Assembly (NCBI GenBank): GCA_034359265.1
Contig: CP136893.1
Location: 24,002,001-24,066,000 of the forward strand
Source of the DNA: Canna indica
Taxonomy: Eukaryota; Streptophyta; Magnoliopsida; Zingiberales; Cannaceae
DNA length: 64,000 nt
Reading direction: 5' to 3'
In this document: positions 46,642 through 57,268 of the stretch, piece after piece
Position numbering within the stretch: the stretch's first letter is position 1
How the letters are laid out: every line of letters starts with the position of its first letter
The notes under the pieces: generated by a model
Told to the model about the DNA's origin: nothing
Databases searched by the model: none
What the model saw: only the letters and a program-made list of their open reading frames with translations
Translations under genes and position numbers: made by a program

Positions 46642-48480
46642 CCAAGCCTCTGGATTATTGGATTGACAGGTCCCTGGACCGGGAAGCTCGTCAGCACCGC
46701 CACACTGACGACCAACCCGGGTGGCTTGATTGGATGGTTGGTTAATTACATGAGGTTTATATTAATTAAGATATTGGATATGTGCATTGCAGTTGTCATT
46801 TATACTCATGGATGGTTACACTTGATGAATGTTATATCTTGTTGGATTATTGGATATGCTCATTATGATTATTATTTATATGAGTGGATGGTTATGTTTG
46901 GTGATATTTATATCTCATGTAAATGATGATTATTGTTGATTATTCCTGTCATCGTTGCTGTTCATTTTATATAGGCTATTTGTATTTTTATGTATGATGA
47001 TGGATTTGGTGAATTGATGACTGATCTACTCACTAAGTCCTAGTTGGACTTACCTCTCATTTCTGTTATTTTACAGCACCTGAGTTAGATCAGAGAGGTA
47101 CCGGCCCGGGTGCAGTAGCGCGGCTGATGGCGACAGGACAGCGGGTCTCGTGACATGTCGTGATCGAGGAGGATACTTGAATCGTTTTAGTGTCTCTTGA
47201 GTTGTTGAGTCATATTAACTCGGGTTGTTGTTTCCGCATTTTATTTTTATTTTAGGAGTCTTGTTTATTTATTTGAACTCCTTTTTAATAACTTGTTTAG
47301 TGTATTCATAGTGAGTTTTGGTTTGGTTTGGTTCGTGATATCATGTTTATTCTTTTCAAAAAAAAAATCTCCCACTATTCAGAATATTATTGCTGTGTTT
47401 GAGTTGGGTTAGGCTTCGTGGTACTCTATCTTGGCTGGTCATACTGAATTTGGGGTGTGACAAGGATACTATTAGGGTTGTAACTGACTTAAGGCTAAAT
47501 TCTATTTTGGTAAATAGAATGAGGTCAGACATGCAATACTTGATCTTAGAAGTGCAAATTGCTTTTGTAGAGAGCAGGCAACTCCGTGACAATTTGTCGG
47601 TTATTTCTGAGGTAGTTAACGTTGTTGACAAGCCTTTGCTTGGGAGAAGATTCTCATGTAGATGAATTTTCCCAGACAGTTTTGCAGTTGGATCATGGCC
47701 TCTTTGTCATATGTAAGATTCAAATATTGTATCACTGGCTCTCATTCTGATTGGTTCATTAGAGATAAGGTTAGAGATAAGGCACGGTACCACCTTACAT
47801 TTTTATTATTCTACATCAGCTATTATCCCTAATCTTGAATCATTTTGTTAACACAGCAAAGTCAAGGCCTCCAGATGAGTAACAAACATCAACATGTTCT
47901 TCACAGATGATATTCTCTTCTTGCTGATAAAAGGGAGTCCCAACTCTTGTTCTAGATTATTTGAGGCTTTAAATCTTTATAGCAAACTTTCAACCAAAGA
48001 ATAAACAGTAGAAAATAAGAGATTTTCTTTCCCAGCCATTCTTCCAAGCTCACAAAAGATGTTTGCAATATGTTTCAGAGAAGGGAACGTCCAATAAATT
48101 ATCTTGGTACTTTAATTGGGCCTAAGAAATTGAAAGTAGAACAACAACGTCAGATTGTCGACAAGGCTATGAATAGAATTGAGAGCTGATATGGTAATAT
48201 CGTCTCACAAGTAGGGAAATATGTGCTCTTCAACTCTATCATGAACTATATCCCAATTTATACTTTATCCACTACTTGGATTAGTAAGAAACTAATTGAA
48301 AACATTTAAGAATATACAAATGTATAGATTGGACCTCTTCTTAGTAGCTTATGCTTTGAAAAAGTTGATGGTCCGTAAAATTTAACAAACACTATGCAAA
48401 GAATTTGTTGGGTCCGAACCAAATTCAACGGGCATAAGCTGTCTAATATAATAAAGTAATTCTTTGTTTTGATAAAAAAA

Positions 48481-48739
48481 AGTATTATTATAGATTATTG
48501 TCATATGCGAACCATTTTCTCTCTCAAAAGAGACATACATTGATTAAGATAAATCAACAACTAAAGAAAAGTAGGTGAGAAGAAAAAAATTCCAAAGTAC
48601 TACAGAGAATAAGATCCAATGCTCTCCCTCTCTCTATATATATCCTATTCTTCATATTTATCCACTTGATGTAAACAATCTAAGATAAATCAGGTATTCT
48701 TTCACATTCATCTAAAAAAATGAAAAATGACTGCCATTG
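48481..48739. other. No gene seen
   Basis: AT-rich DNA right after the LINE B tail, with a CTCTCTCTATATATA stretch near 48628. Confidence 0.5.
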
Positions 48740-49135
48740 ACTAGAGGTGCATGGCAATGTGCTGGGTCCGACCATGGGCGGCACATCAAAGGGCTGTGCT
48801 TGACCCAACCCCAAAATTTTTGGGTCGGGCCAGGCACGACACGTATGTGCCCAAGGGATAGGCTGGGCTCGTCCCTTGGGCACATGGGCCGTGCTCGGCA
48901 CGCATGCCCGTGCTAGCCCGTTTGGTACAAGCCGACCTAAGCCTTGTCGCGCCAAAGTTAGATCCACCTGTGCTAGACCCACATGGTGCATGCCAACCTA
49001 GGTCTGGCACGCACCACACCCAGTAAAACATTTTTTAAAAAAATAACAAAAAAATAAAAGAAAAAAAGTGTGATGGCCCGAGCCGACCCTGAAGGGGCGG
49101 GCGTCGTGCCGGGCTGGACCGCCCCTTTGAGTAAC
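48740..49135. repeat. GC-rich GGGC-type repeat, copy 1 (MITE-like)
   Basis: Starts CTAGAGGTG and is made of degenerate GGCACGGGCC/GGCCCGTGCC units, including CCCAAGGGA(T/C)(A/G)GGCT and CCATGGGCGGCAC, both shared with 50020-50500. Open frames here are Gly/Pro/Arg-rich artefacts. The right end lacks a clear inverted terminus. Confidence 0.55.
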
Positions 49136-49439
49136 CAAAAAAGAGAATTCAATCATATCTATTTGATGTCACCAATCTTTTAATTTTATAAATAATTATT
49201 TATTTTGAAAGCATGACAAAAAGTTGCCCTCTTTCAAAATTTTAATTTTTTATCATAAAAATGTACATATATAGTATTAAAAAATTTGGAAAGTGTAAAT
49301 TTACACATTGCAACTTAATTAAATCTTAATTTACCTAGAAAACCAAAAAATACATGACTTCTAAAAAATGCTCATTTGTTTTGCTAGAGCTAAATTGATT
49401 ATCAATTAATTTTCTTTCACAAGAACATTATACATTGAA
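49136..49439. other. No gene seen
   Basis: AT-rich intergenic DNA downstream of the tRNA gene on the minus strand. The first T-run that could end Pol III transcription (AAAAAA on plus, 49363-49368) is about 72 bp from the gene end. Confidence 0.5.
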
Positions 49440-49511
49440 AGGTTCTACTGGGAGTTGAACCCAGGTCGTTGGATTCAAAGTCCAGAGTGCTAACCACTAC
49501 ACCATAGAACC
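49440..49511 (-). tRNA. tRNA-Gln (anticodon UUG)
   Basis: 72 nt on the minus strand fold as a full tRNA. The acceptor GGTTCTA/TAGAACC has 7 pairs. D arm with A box TGGTGTAGTGG. Anticodon stem CTGGA/TCCAA with loop CTTTGAA and anticodon TTG. T arm CTGGG/CCCAG with TTCAACT loop (B box GGTTCAACTCC). CCA is not encoded, as usual. The sequence matches the plant nuclear tRNA-Gln(UUG) pattern. One C-A mismatch closes the top of the anticodon stem (27-43). The upstream flank is AT-rich with ATTATATT, as is common before plant tRNA genes; no T-run directly follows. Confidence 0.9.
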
Positions 49512-50015
49512 AATCACAATATAATTAAGATAAAACTCTTGTTGAATAAATCTATATCTTATCCCACATTTGTTTAGATCTTAAACAAGAAGATCATATA
49601 AGACAATATATTCAAACCGAGTGTTTGTTTTGGCTTCGGATAAAGAAGTTGAATATTAATAATTTAATACTTAAATTTAATTTTATGAACTTATCAATTA
49701 AAAAATATTAAATTAAAATTAAATGATTAATTACAACATAATAATATAAAAAATTTGGCAAAATATTCTCTAAAGATTGAATTAAAATTTCATATCACGG
49801 ATATGAATTCATAAAAAAAATAGAAATACAACATTTTTAATACAATGACATGTGGCTCTTGAATTGTTTTCTCCTTACGAGAGAAGCAAATTTGAGTTTA
49901 TTTCAATATAGGATATCTCTTTATTTTCAAATAAAAGTTAAATTTTGATATTTTTTTGCACCATCATGAGTAGTGTCTGTTGTCCGATCAAGAGTGACAC
50001 TGGTTAAATGCACGA
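49512..50015. other. Upstream flank of tRNA-Gln; no other gene seen
   Basis: Strongly AT-rich, no coding capacity and no repeat partner found in the window. Confidence 0.5.
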
Positions 50016-50019
50016 GGCT

Positions 50020-50610
50020 AGAGGTGGAAATGGGTCGAGACCGCCCATGGGCGGCACGGGCCCGGCCGAATTCTGAGCCGTGCCTGACTCAGCCCATCTG
50101 TGCCCAAGGGACGGGCTAGGCTTGCCCCATTGGGCACGTGGGCCATGCTAGGCCCGGCACGGCATGGGCCCGTCCAGGCCCGGCCCTGTGCCAACAGGCT
50201 AGGCCTAGGCCTGGTGCCACCCAGGGCTAGCCTAGTCTGCACCAGTCTGGTAGGCTGACAGGCTTTGTATTACTTACTTTACTCGGTAAAGATGAATAAA
50301 AGTAGATAATGAGTTATAGTGTAGTGGTAAGTTCACCACAATTAATGATAAAGGTTGGCGGTTCGAATCTCACAGCCAACCATTTGATTAAATTCTTGAT
50401 CTTTCGGGCTGGCCCGAGCCCGGATCGAGTTTGAAGGGGCGGGCTTAGGCTCGGGCAGGGCCTCCCCTTTGAGATGTCGGGGCGTGCCAGGCACGACCCG
50501 AGTATATTGGCCTTAGTCATGTATATTTTCAAATATATATAATCAAATGCCTTAATCATGTATATCCGTGCGTCCTACTTGCTGGCCCAATGCAACCTCT
50601 AGCTACCAGG
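50020..50610. repeat. GC-rich GGGC-type repeat, copy 2 (MITE-like)
   Basis: Begins GGCTAGAGGTGGAAATGGG and shows CAACCTCTAGC near 50595, which would be a matching inverted end. Shared parts with copy 1 include CCATGGGCGGCAC and AAGGGGCGGGC. No 8-bp duplication was found, so borders are provisional. A tRNA-like segment is inside. Confidence 0.5.
50311..50383 (+). other. tRNA-like segment with A and B boxes
   Basis: TAGTGTAGTGG (50317-50327) fits the Pol III A box and GGTTCGAATCT (50360-50370) fits the B box, at normal spacing. The T stem pairs poorly and no 7-bp acceptor stem forms, so this is a tRNA relic or SINE head rather than a working tRNA. Confidence 0.5.
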
Positions 50611-51009
50611 TTCAGCCAGCCCGTGTGCGATTAAGTCTAGTTCAACATTATCTGATTCAGCAAAATTGGTTCAAGCATATTTGGATCAAATCAATTCCAA
50701 TTTGGGTCTGGTTGGATTTCGTTCGGACCTAACTTGAGTCAACCCCTAACAAAAACATCAATCCTAATATATTTTATTTTTGATATTAGCGGGATGATTT
50801 GGATGCGCATCGAATCAAGTCGAGCAAAACGCCGAAAGACGCAACTTAAGGTACGACTAGAACATGCATGTAAAATCAATAATTTATGATTTATATTGAT
50901 GTTGGGTTCGAGTCGGGCTCTAGCTAAGTCCAAGGGTTTAATCGGAACCCAAATTGGATGAGAATATGTCCATTTGAGTCCAACTTAAGTCCCAAGGACA
51001 ATATAGTAA
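50611..51009. other. No gene seen
   Basis: Moderate AT content; open frames carry no motif. It may belong to the LTR-like region that follows, but no border is visible. Confidence 0.4.
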
Positions 51010-52086
51010 TTTAGAAAAAAAAATATAATGCATCCACCTTAGCTGATCGTACAGTTGGAACAGTCACACGGTGGCCAAGGCGAGTGCAAGGAGGAGGAGT
51101 GGGCGATCGGTGGCCGGTGGTCGCATCATTGGAGTCGCGAGGCTTCAAGACCTTCATCTCCTTCTCTTCTTCCTTTCTCAGTGAGTGGTTTCTTTTTAGA
51201 GCTTGTGGTGTAGGATTTAGGGCCCTTGTGGTCGAACCCTTTGATAGGGAAAATTCCAAATTTTTTATGTTTGTTTCTTCGATCTCTTGCTTGCTTCGAT
51301 GATTAAACTCTTTGTGATGTTGTAGATTGTGTTTTCTCGAATTATTATGTGGTTTTCCTTGAGATCTAGGGTCGACTGGTTGGAGACTATGTTAGGGAAG
51401 GTCATGCCGGAATTTTTGATGATCCCCTAGCCTTAGATTATGTTTCTTTATCAATTTATATTGTTTGTTGTGAGTTGGGATGTGCAATTGATGTATTTTA
51501 TTTGGGGCAGCCCTTATTCCTTAGGGCCGGTTGGCCTAGAGTTAGGTAAAAGGGGTAGAAAGTCGTGGTATGTATCCTTGTGTTGTTCCTCGAGCCATGG
51601 ATGGGAAATCTTCCATATCGAAACTTTAGAGGTGTGGGTCAACCTTAGTATGCTCGGTTAGGGCAGCCCTAGGGTAACCCTAGGGCGAAAGTGTAAAAAT
51701 GGCTTCTTTAAATCCTTGAGTTCACTTTGGTAGCGATGTGGGTGAGTCAGTGGCCGAGAAAAACTAAAGTTGGGAGATTTGGGGTCACCACCATGTGGCC
51801 AAACCTTAAGGGTAGTAAGACGACCCTAGGATAGTGTTCCCTTGGGTTGCAGTGTGCTACAAATTCATTTTCTGTAACTATTTATTGAATGATAAAAATT
51901 ATTGTAGAAATGGAACATAGGGGACTTTGACGAGTAGGGTTGTGGAGACCTCGAGTCGGTATATTCTGTGGAGTGAGGAAGTAGGTTGAAATACTACTCC
52001 TCTATATTGAGTAATCGTTTTACTTAAGCTAATTATTAATTAATCTTGATTGGGTGAAATATATTCATGTAGCAATAACTTATATC

Positions 52087-52440
52087 CATCCATTTTTGGT
52101 GTATATCCATCCAAATTTTGCTCCATATCCACTTTGTTTACTGTTATGACATGTTGTAGTGTAGATTCATTTTATTTGATGGTATATCCATTCAGTGTTG
52201 CTCCATATCCACTCTGTTTACTATTATGACATGTTATAATGTACATCCATTTTGTTTGATGGTATATCCATCCAGTATTGATCCATATCCACTTTGTTTA
52301 CTGATATTATATGTTATAATGTTGATCCACTTGGTTTGATGATATATCCATCCAGTATTGATTCACATACACTCTGATAACTGATATACATAATGGAAAT
52401 GTAGATTCACTTTGTTGGTGGTATATCTAGCTAGTATTGC
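52087..52440. repeat. 80-bp tandem repeat, about 4.4 copies
   Basis: The landmark CTCCATATCCACT-type sequence recurs at 52121, 52201, 52281 and 52361, exactly 80 bp apart, with drift in each unit (TTTGATGGTATATCCATCCAGTATTG is shared). Confidence 0.88.
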
Positions 52441-54008
52441 TTCATACATGTGATATTCATGTTCATGCATAAGTCTAGATTGTATATGTGCACAATGAGC
52501 TTAGATGTACATGATGAAATTTAAGGTATTCATACCAAAGTAGAAACTCGGGTGATGGACTTGAACAGAGAGATTGGGGCCCGAGAGAGGGTCGGTTTGG
52601 GACACACATGCGCGTACCCGAGTAGTCGACAAAACGATAAGATCACCTGAGGAACTGTTTATTTATCTTTATGTGCAATAAGCATTGATATCTTTATGTA
52701 CAAACGAGTAGTCTAGATTGTGGTTGTGCTTGTGTTTGGATGATGGTCGGGCCGAGAAGTGTACCAGTCGGTAAGATTGTCCCGACTCGGCGAGATTGGA
52801 TATGGGTCGAGAGTTGCCGTCAGTAAACCACGCTAATAACTGACCCGAATGGCGAGTAATAGGTCAAGAGTTCCGTTAGTGAGCCATGTTGACGCACTAC
52901 TAGAAATTGAGTCTTCAGCAACGGCTATCAGCAACGGCCGCTCAAGCCGTTGCTATTTGCAACGACATTCTTACGGCCGCTCAAGTTGTTGCAGATATGT
53001 TGTATCTGCAACGGCTTTCTAACGGACACGCGAGCCGTTGCTGATTATTTTAATTATCAGCAACGGCTTTCTAACGGACAAGTGAGCCATCGTTGATGAT
53101 AACTTATTAGCAACGGCTTTCTAACGAGCGAGTGAGCCGTTGCTGATAAGTTTATAAAGGTCACAGATCGTGCCCGCCCCTTCTTCCTCCCGCTGCTGTC
53201 GCCGCCTCCTCCTCCCGCCTCTTGCCACCGCTGTCGACGCCGACGCCGACGACGCCGAGCTGCCGTCCGTCCTCGATCGCCGATTACAGGTATTCATCGC
53301 CGCCCGACCGTCTCTTCCCGTTGCGGCCGGCGGCGGTCGGCCGATGGCCGCCACCAGATCTTGTACAATGTCCGGACACACTGTCCAGACACTGTACTCC
53401 AGCGCCGAAAATAGTAGATTATTTTTTTTTTAATTTGTTAATTAATTATTTAGATTAATTTTTTAATTTGTTAGATTAATTTTTAGGGTTTAGATTAATT
53501 TTTAGAGTTTATATTAATTTTTAGTTTAATTTAGTTAGATTAATATTTAATAATGGTAGGTTAATTATTTAAATTAATGAAAATGATGTAGATTAATATT
53601 AATTAATTAGTTAAAATATTGTTAATTAGTCCAAAGTTGTTCTCAGTGGACTCGCGTCGGAAATGTCCACTCCGGCATTGTGCCGGAATCGTCCACTTCG
53701 GACGCGCGCCGGAATAGTTCATTTTGGACTCCTGCCGGAATCGTCTAATTTAGACTCGTGTCGGAATTGTCCAATATGGACTCGAACTGTCTCAAAACAT
53801 TTAGAAAATAATCATCCATCCGACGAGTTGATATGTTTCACGTACACATCGACGAGTCGGATATGATGTAGCAAAACCTTAGATCCATTCGGGGATTGTA
53901 TGTTCGTGTAAAAGAAGTAGATGATCTTTTATACGACGTACAATTCTTGAATTGTCCCTGATTGGACAATTTGGGAATATAGTTATTTTTACTGCACTTA
54001 CGTTTTTC

Positions 54009-54142
54009 TTTTAACTGTTAACTAATTATTCTAAATTTTGGCAACATCTCTCTTGTTCTCCGATACGCGCCCATATGATATGCGTATTCGAAGAACTGTA
54101 GGGAGATGCTGCCGAAATTTAGAATAAAGTTAGCGATTAAAA
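54009..54142 (+). ncRNA. Hairpin in the CACTA leader, copy 3
   Basis: Nearly the same sequence as copy 2 with the loop GCCCATATGATAT (54069-54081; one change). Some stem changes here, such as TTCGAAG for TTCGGCG, weaken pairing, so this copy looks more relaxed. Confidence 0.6.
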
Positions 54143-54242
54143 TAAGTACTTAGGGCAATATAAATAACATAAATCTCGAATGGAATAGGACAATCTCACC
54201 TAAAGACATTAACCAAAAAAATTGTCATTGATTGACAGAATC

Positions 54243-55660
54243 ATGTCGGCTGATCGAAGTTGGATGTACCGACGTCTTGATCGTGGAGCTTTAACGAATG
54301 AGTTTCGATTAGGCGTAACGTACTTCCTAAATTTTGCCTATTCGAATCGAAATTTCGTTAGCATCAGTGATCAAATCCGATGTCTGTGCCGCATTTGTTT
54401 GAATGGACGATTTTTGGATCGGGAGACTGTCACTCTGCATCTATATAGCAAAGGATTTGCACCAAGATATTTTCTATGGACTTGTCACGGGGAGTCACGT
54501 GAAGTCGGGATGTCGAGTAATCCTGTCGTTCAGACATATGGTGAATCTTCCTCTGCTGGTGCTTCTTCATCTAGTCAATCTAATCCCTATAGAACTATGA
54601 TACTTGATAGTCTTGGGGGTCAATTCCACCTGAATAATAATGTTGATCGGCCAGTTCTCCAGACATTAGTCCCACCAGATACTACAGCGGTTGATATCAC
54701 AGAAGTACAAACTGCGGTAGAGATTGAATTACCGAATAAAGAAGCTGCAGAATTTTACGAGATGTTGAAAGCTGCCGATGAACCTTTGTATGAGAATTGT
54801 CTTAAATACACTAGGTTTTCAGCAATGACACAGCTCTTAAACATTAAGGCCGATTGTAATATCAGCGGAGTTGCGTATGATCGGATTGCTGGATTGATTA
54901 ATGGAATGCTGCCTACTGATAACAAGTTTGAGCCAACTTTTTATAAGACTAAAAAGCTAATGAGAAAATTGGGGCTTGGGTACGAAAGAATACACGCGTG
55001 CCAAAATAACTGCATTTTATATTATAAGGAAAATGTGCAGTTGGATAAATGCCCTGTATGTCAACATCCTCGTTACAAGGAGAAGAAATTGGTCCGACGG
55101 AAAAATATCCCGTTTAAGGTGCTTCGGTATTTTCCACTAACACCGAGGCTTCAAATATTATTCATGTCGGAAAAGACAGCCCCCTACATGAGTTTGCATG
55201 CAAGAAGTCATGATGATACAAACTTGAAAGGGGCATGAAAGTTCATCCAAAATACAAACTTGTTGAGATTAATTACAAATCTAAATTGGCAGCAAATGAG
55301 CCTTTTATATTGGCATCACAAGCCGAACAAGTATATTACGCGAAGTATCCGGCTCGAAATAAAGATAAAGCAGATTGGCATGTAGTCTGTAAGACAAAAG
55401 GTAGAGGAAAAATTGATCCGATAGTAGGAGAAAATGAGTTGATACCTGATATGACACATGGTTTCTTTCAAGAAGATGATCCTCCTGCTGTAGATCGTAT
55501 TATTTCAATACTCGAGGATGCAGACACAACGTCAATTCAATTAGAAGTTGAATATGCTGATGATGACGATCATGAAATTGAGGAAGCTGGAGATGAAGAA
55601 GATGAAGAAGAGGAAGAAGAGGAAGAATTCGAAGACTATTATTCAGATGATGAGGAATAA
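54243..55660 (+). pseudogene. CACTA transposase of B, middle deleted
   Basis: From ATG 54243 (MSADRSWMYRR) the frame is open through Transpos_assoc and the start of Transposase_21 (KCPVCQHPRYKEKK, RYFPLTPRLQILFM) to HARSHDDT. There the sequence jumps and a stop follows (55236). In another frame, from 55235, the C-terminal DUF4216-like part goes on (EPFILASQAEQVYYAKYP, then W.VV) and closes with an acidic Asp/Glu-rich tail (EEEEEEEFEDYYSDDEE). The lost middle includes the catalytic region and DUF4218. The codon that is TAG in A2 is TTG here. Confidence 0.9.
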
Positions 55661-55735
55661 TTGTAAAGTATATATTTTATTAAATATATCTCTACTGTTT
55701 ATACAATAATCTGATTATATGTCTATTCGACAGAT

Positions 55736-57268
55736 ATGTCTGGTCGTGGTTATCGTCGCAGGAGAGCTTCGGAGTCTCCGATCGATGAGACTCCTACACT
55801 TACTCATGCTGTAGATCCTCCTATTGTTGATCCTCATGCCGATGATACTGCCGAGGCTAGTACATCCAGACGCAGGCGGCCACGCAGGCCGAACAGGTGG
55901 CAGCCTCCACCAGCCACAGAATCACGTAGATTTATTAGCGTGATTGGGGAGCGGGAATATATCATGAATTATGAATCATTACAAATTTCATTATATCATA
56001 ATATAATATTAAAATTTATTTTTGTTGTGCAGGTTCGAGCTAGAAGAAGTGCCGAAGAGCATTTCTTCTACTATTCGACGATACATGCACGGGGGGCATG
56101 GCCTACGTGGTCTCACGTGCTTAGCGAGCACGTCGACATGTTATGGTGCGAGTTTGAGGCACGTATTATTATTTTTTTACATGCATGATGATTAATATTG
56201 GTACTGATATTATTATTCTGCAGATTCGCTATACATGGGCTGAGGACCAAAGACCCTTCATTTATGCTGCCTGGGAGGCTATTTCCCGGGCAAGGTACAA
56301 CGGGCAGCTGAGGCAGGCCCGATCCCAGGCGATGGCACGAGCTGGGACTACTAACATCGCGGAGACTTGGGGATACGGCCCCAATTGGATTACTCCGGAT
56401 ATGTGGGACCAGCTTGTGGGAATATGGTCGATGGATCGATAGCAGAAGGTTTCTAGGAATGCGGCTAGAAATCGCATGTCGGGGGGAGCAGCGCGTCACA
56501 CCGGCGGCTCTATTGCATTTGTAGTGCACGCGAACCGTATGGTAAGTATACCTTTTAATTATATATTTTATTTGTTACTATGTGTACTAATTAATGTATT
56601 TCTTTTGTAAATGTAGACGACGGTATCGGATGACGGGACTGTCCAGGGACCCTCCCCGATGGCGGTGTTTGAGCGAACTCACCGTCGAGCACATGGGACG
56701 GGGGAGTACATCGACAACTGCGTTGCATACATTATGGTAACTATATATTTGTTTAAATTATTAATTATATATTTATAATTTAAGTTTTATGATAAATATT
56801 AAACAAAAAATCAAACTCGAGTAGGAGACCTACAGCCAGACGGTGGTGCAGCGCGGGGGCACCCCCGAGGACTTTGACGCAGCAACGTGGGTCGAGGCCG
56901 CAGGTGGCTGGGACCATGGCCGCGTATATGGCTTTGCAGATAGTGGTCATGCGCGAGCCGTACTAGGGCCACTTGGGGCACCAACCCCTCCGGTCACTGG
57001 TGCGCGACCGTCCACCTCCAGATCCAGTTATGATCATTGTAGCAGAATAAGGACTCTAGAGGAGACGGTCGCGCGTCAGAGTCACATGATGGAGCGCCAG
57101 AGTCAGATGATGGCGGAGATGCATGCTATGCTACGCAACATGTCAGGTCATCCCGAAGCAGGCATCTCTTCGGCATCATCTCATCCATCGTCCTCGAGTC
57201 AATCCACGCCGGTGTACACTCAAGCACTCCAGACCCCGCCAAATGATCCAGGCCATCCTCCATCATAA
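55736..57268 (+). pseudogene. Second CACTA gene of B: Transposase_24-type protein, five exons
   Basis: Likely the small element protein that binds the subterminal repeats (TnpA-like role, inferred). Exons: 55736 to about 55938; 56032 to about 56157; 56224-56541; 56617-56736; 56825-57268. Introns 3 and 4 are clear GT-AG. The N-terminus is basic (MSGRGYRRRRASE). The core shows ARNRMSGGAARHTGGSIAFV and VFERTHRRAHGTGEYID, which fit the plant Transposase_24 family (NR..K..H..GS..F.. and TH). The C-terminus has a coiled-coil-like repeat (RQSHMMERQSQMMAEMHAML) and a Ser/Pro-rich tail. A TAG at 56440 interrupts exon 3, so this copy is probably dead. Confidence 0.8.

Larger units (their letters stand above)
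39623..47462 (+). mobile_element. Large-LTR retrotransposon derivative G2 without genes (LARD-like)
   Basis: From TGTAATACCC (39623) to GGGTGTGACA (47462) with the perfect 5-bp duplication AGGAT (39618-39622, 47463-47467). The LTRs are 3671 and 2902 bp and enclose only 1267 bp. The interior begins with a tRNA-Met primer site and a leader similar to that of G1 (GGCTGAACCTGCGCACCAGC) and ends with a pol-tail remnant; gag and all pol enzymes are gone. It inserted only a few bases from the right end of A1. Leader, tail and LTR modules tie it to the same Ty3 lineage as G1. It would need enzymes from an intact relative. Confidence 0.92.
44561..47462 (+). repeat. 3' LTR of G2 (2902 bp), rearranged
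   Basis: Compared with the 5' LTR it lacks about 230 bp near the start (the part matching about 39725-39945). An inverted-repeat segment (46366-46641) stands in place of about 865 bp (matching about 41600-42465). Ends GTGTGACA. Confidence 0.88.
30100..48480 (+). mobile_element. L1-type LINE B, split by nested insertions
   Basis: Plus-strand pieces: 30100-31078, 31443-31662, about 32620-33316 and 47468-48480. ORF2 starts with ATG 30613 (MNALVWNIRGGLKDDG), the usual endonuclease start. Endonuclease parts continue through HASNDNKV and IDIKFEGVQFT, then, after the TRIM, NNKKGNNSSLARLEKAYANNAW. RT begins ALNNLGKGKALGLDG and KWGKTNLFLIP up to the CACTA insertion. After it comes DTIRVVTDLR .. VNRMRSDM .. 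QIAFVESRQLRDN, and the catalytic FTDDILFLL is near 47900. It ends close to the A-run at 48475. Many stops: inactive. Confidence 0.85.

Noticed and set aside
48680..50242. Several 70-100-codon frames rich in Pro, Gly and Arg
   Set aside because: They fall in the GGCACGGGCC-type repeats, differ between the two copies and show no domain.
50311..50383. Second functional tRNA gene
   Set aside because: A and B boxes are present but acceptor and T stems do not pair.
53170..53458. Open frames in the GC-rich leader of CACTA element B
   Set aside because: Same leader in A2 lacks the frame; sequence composition explains it.
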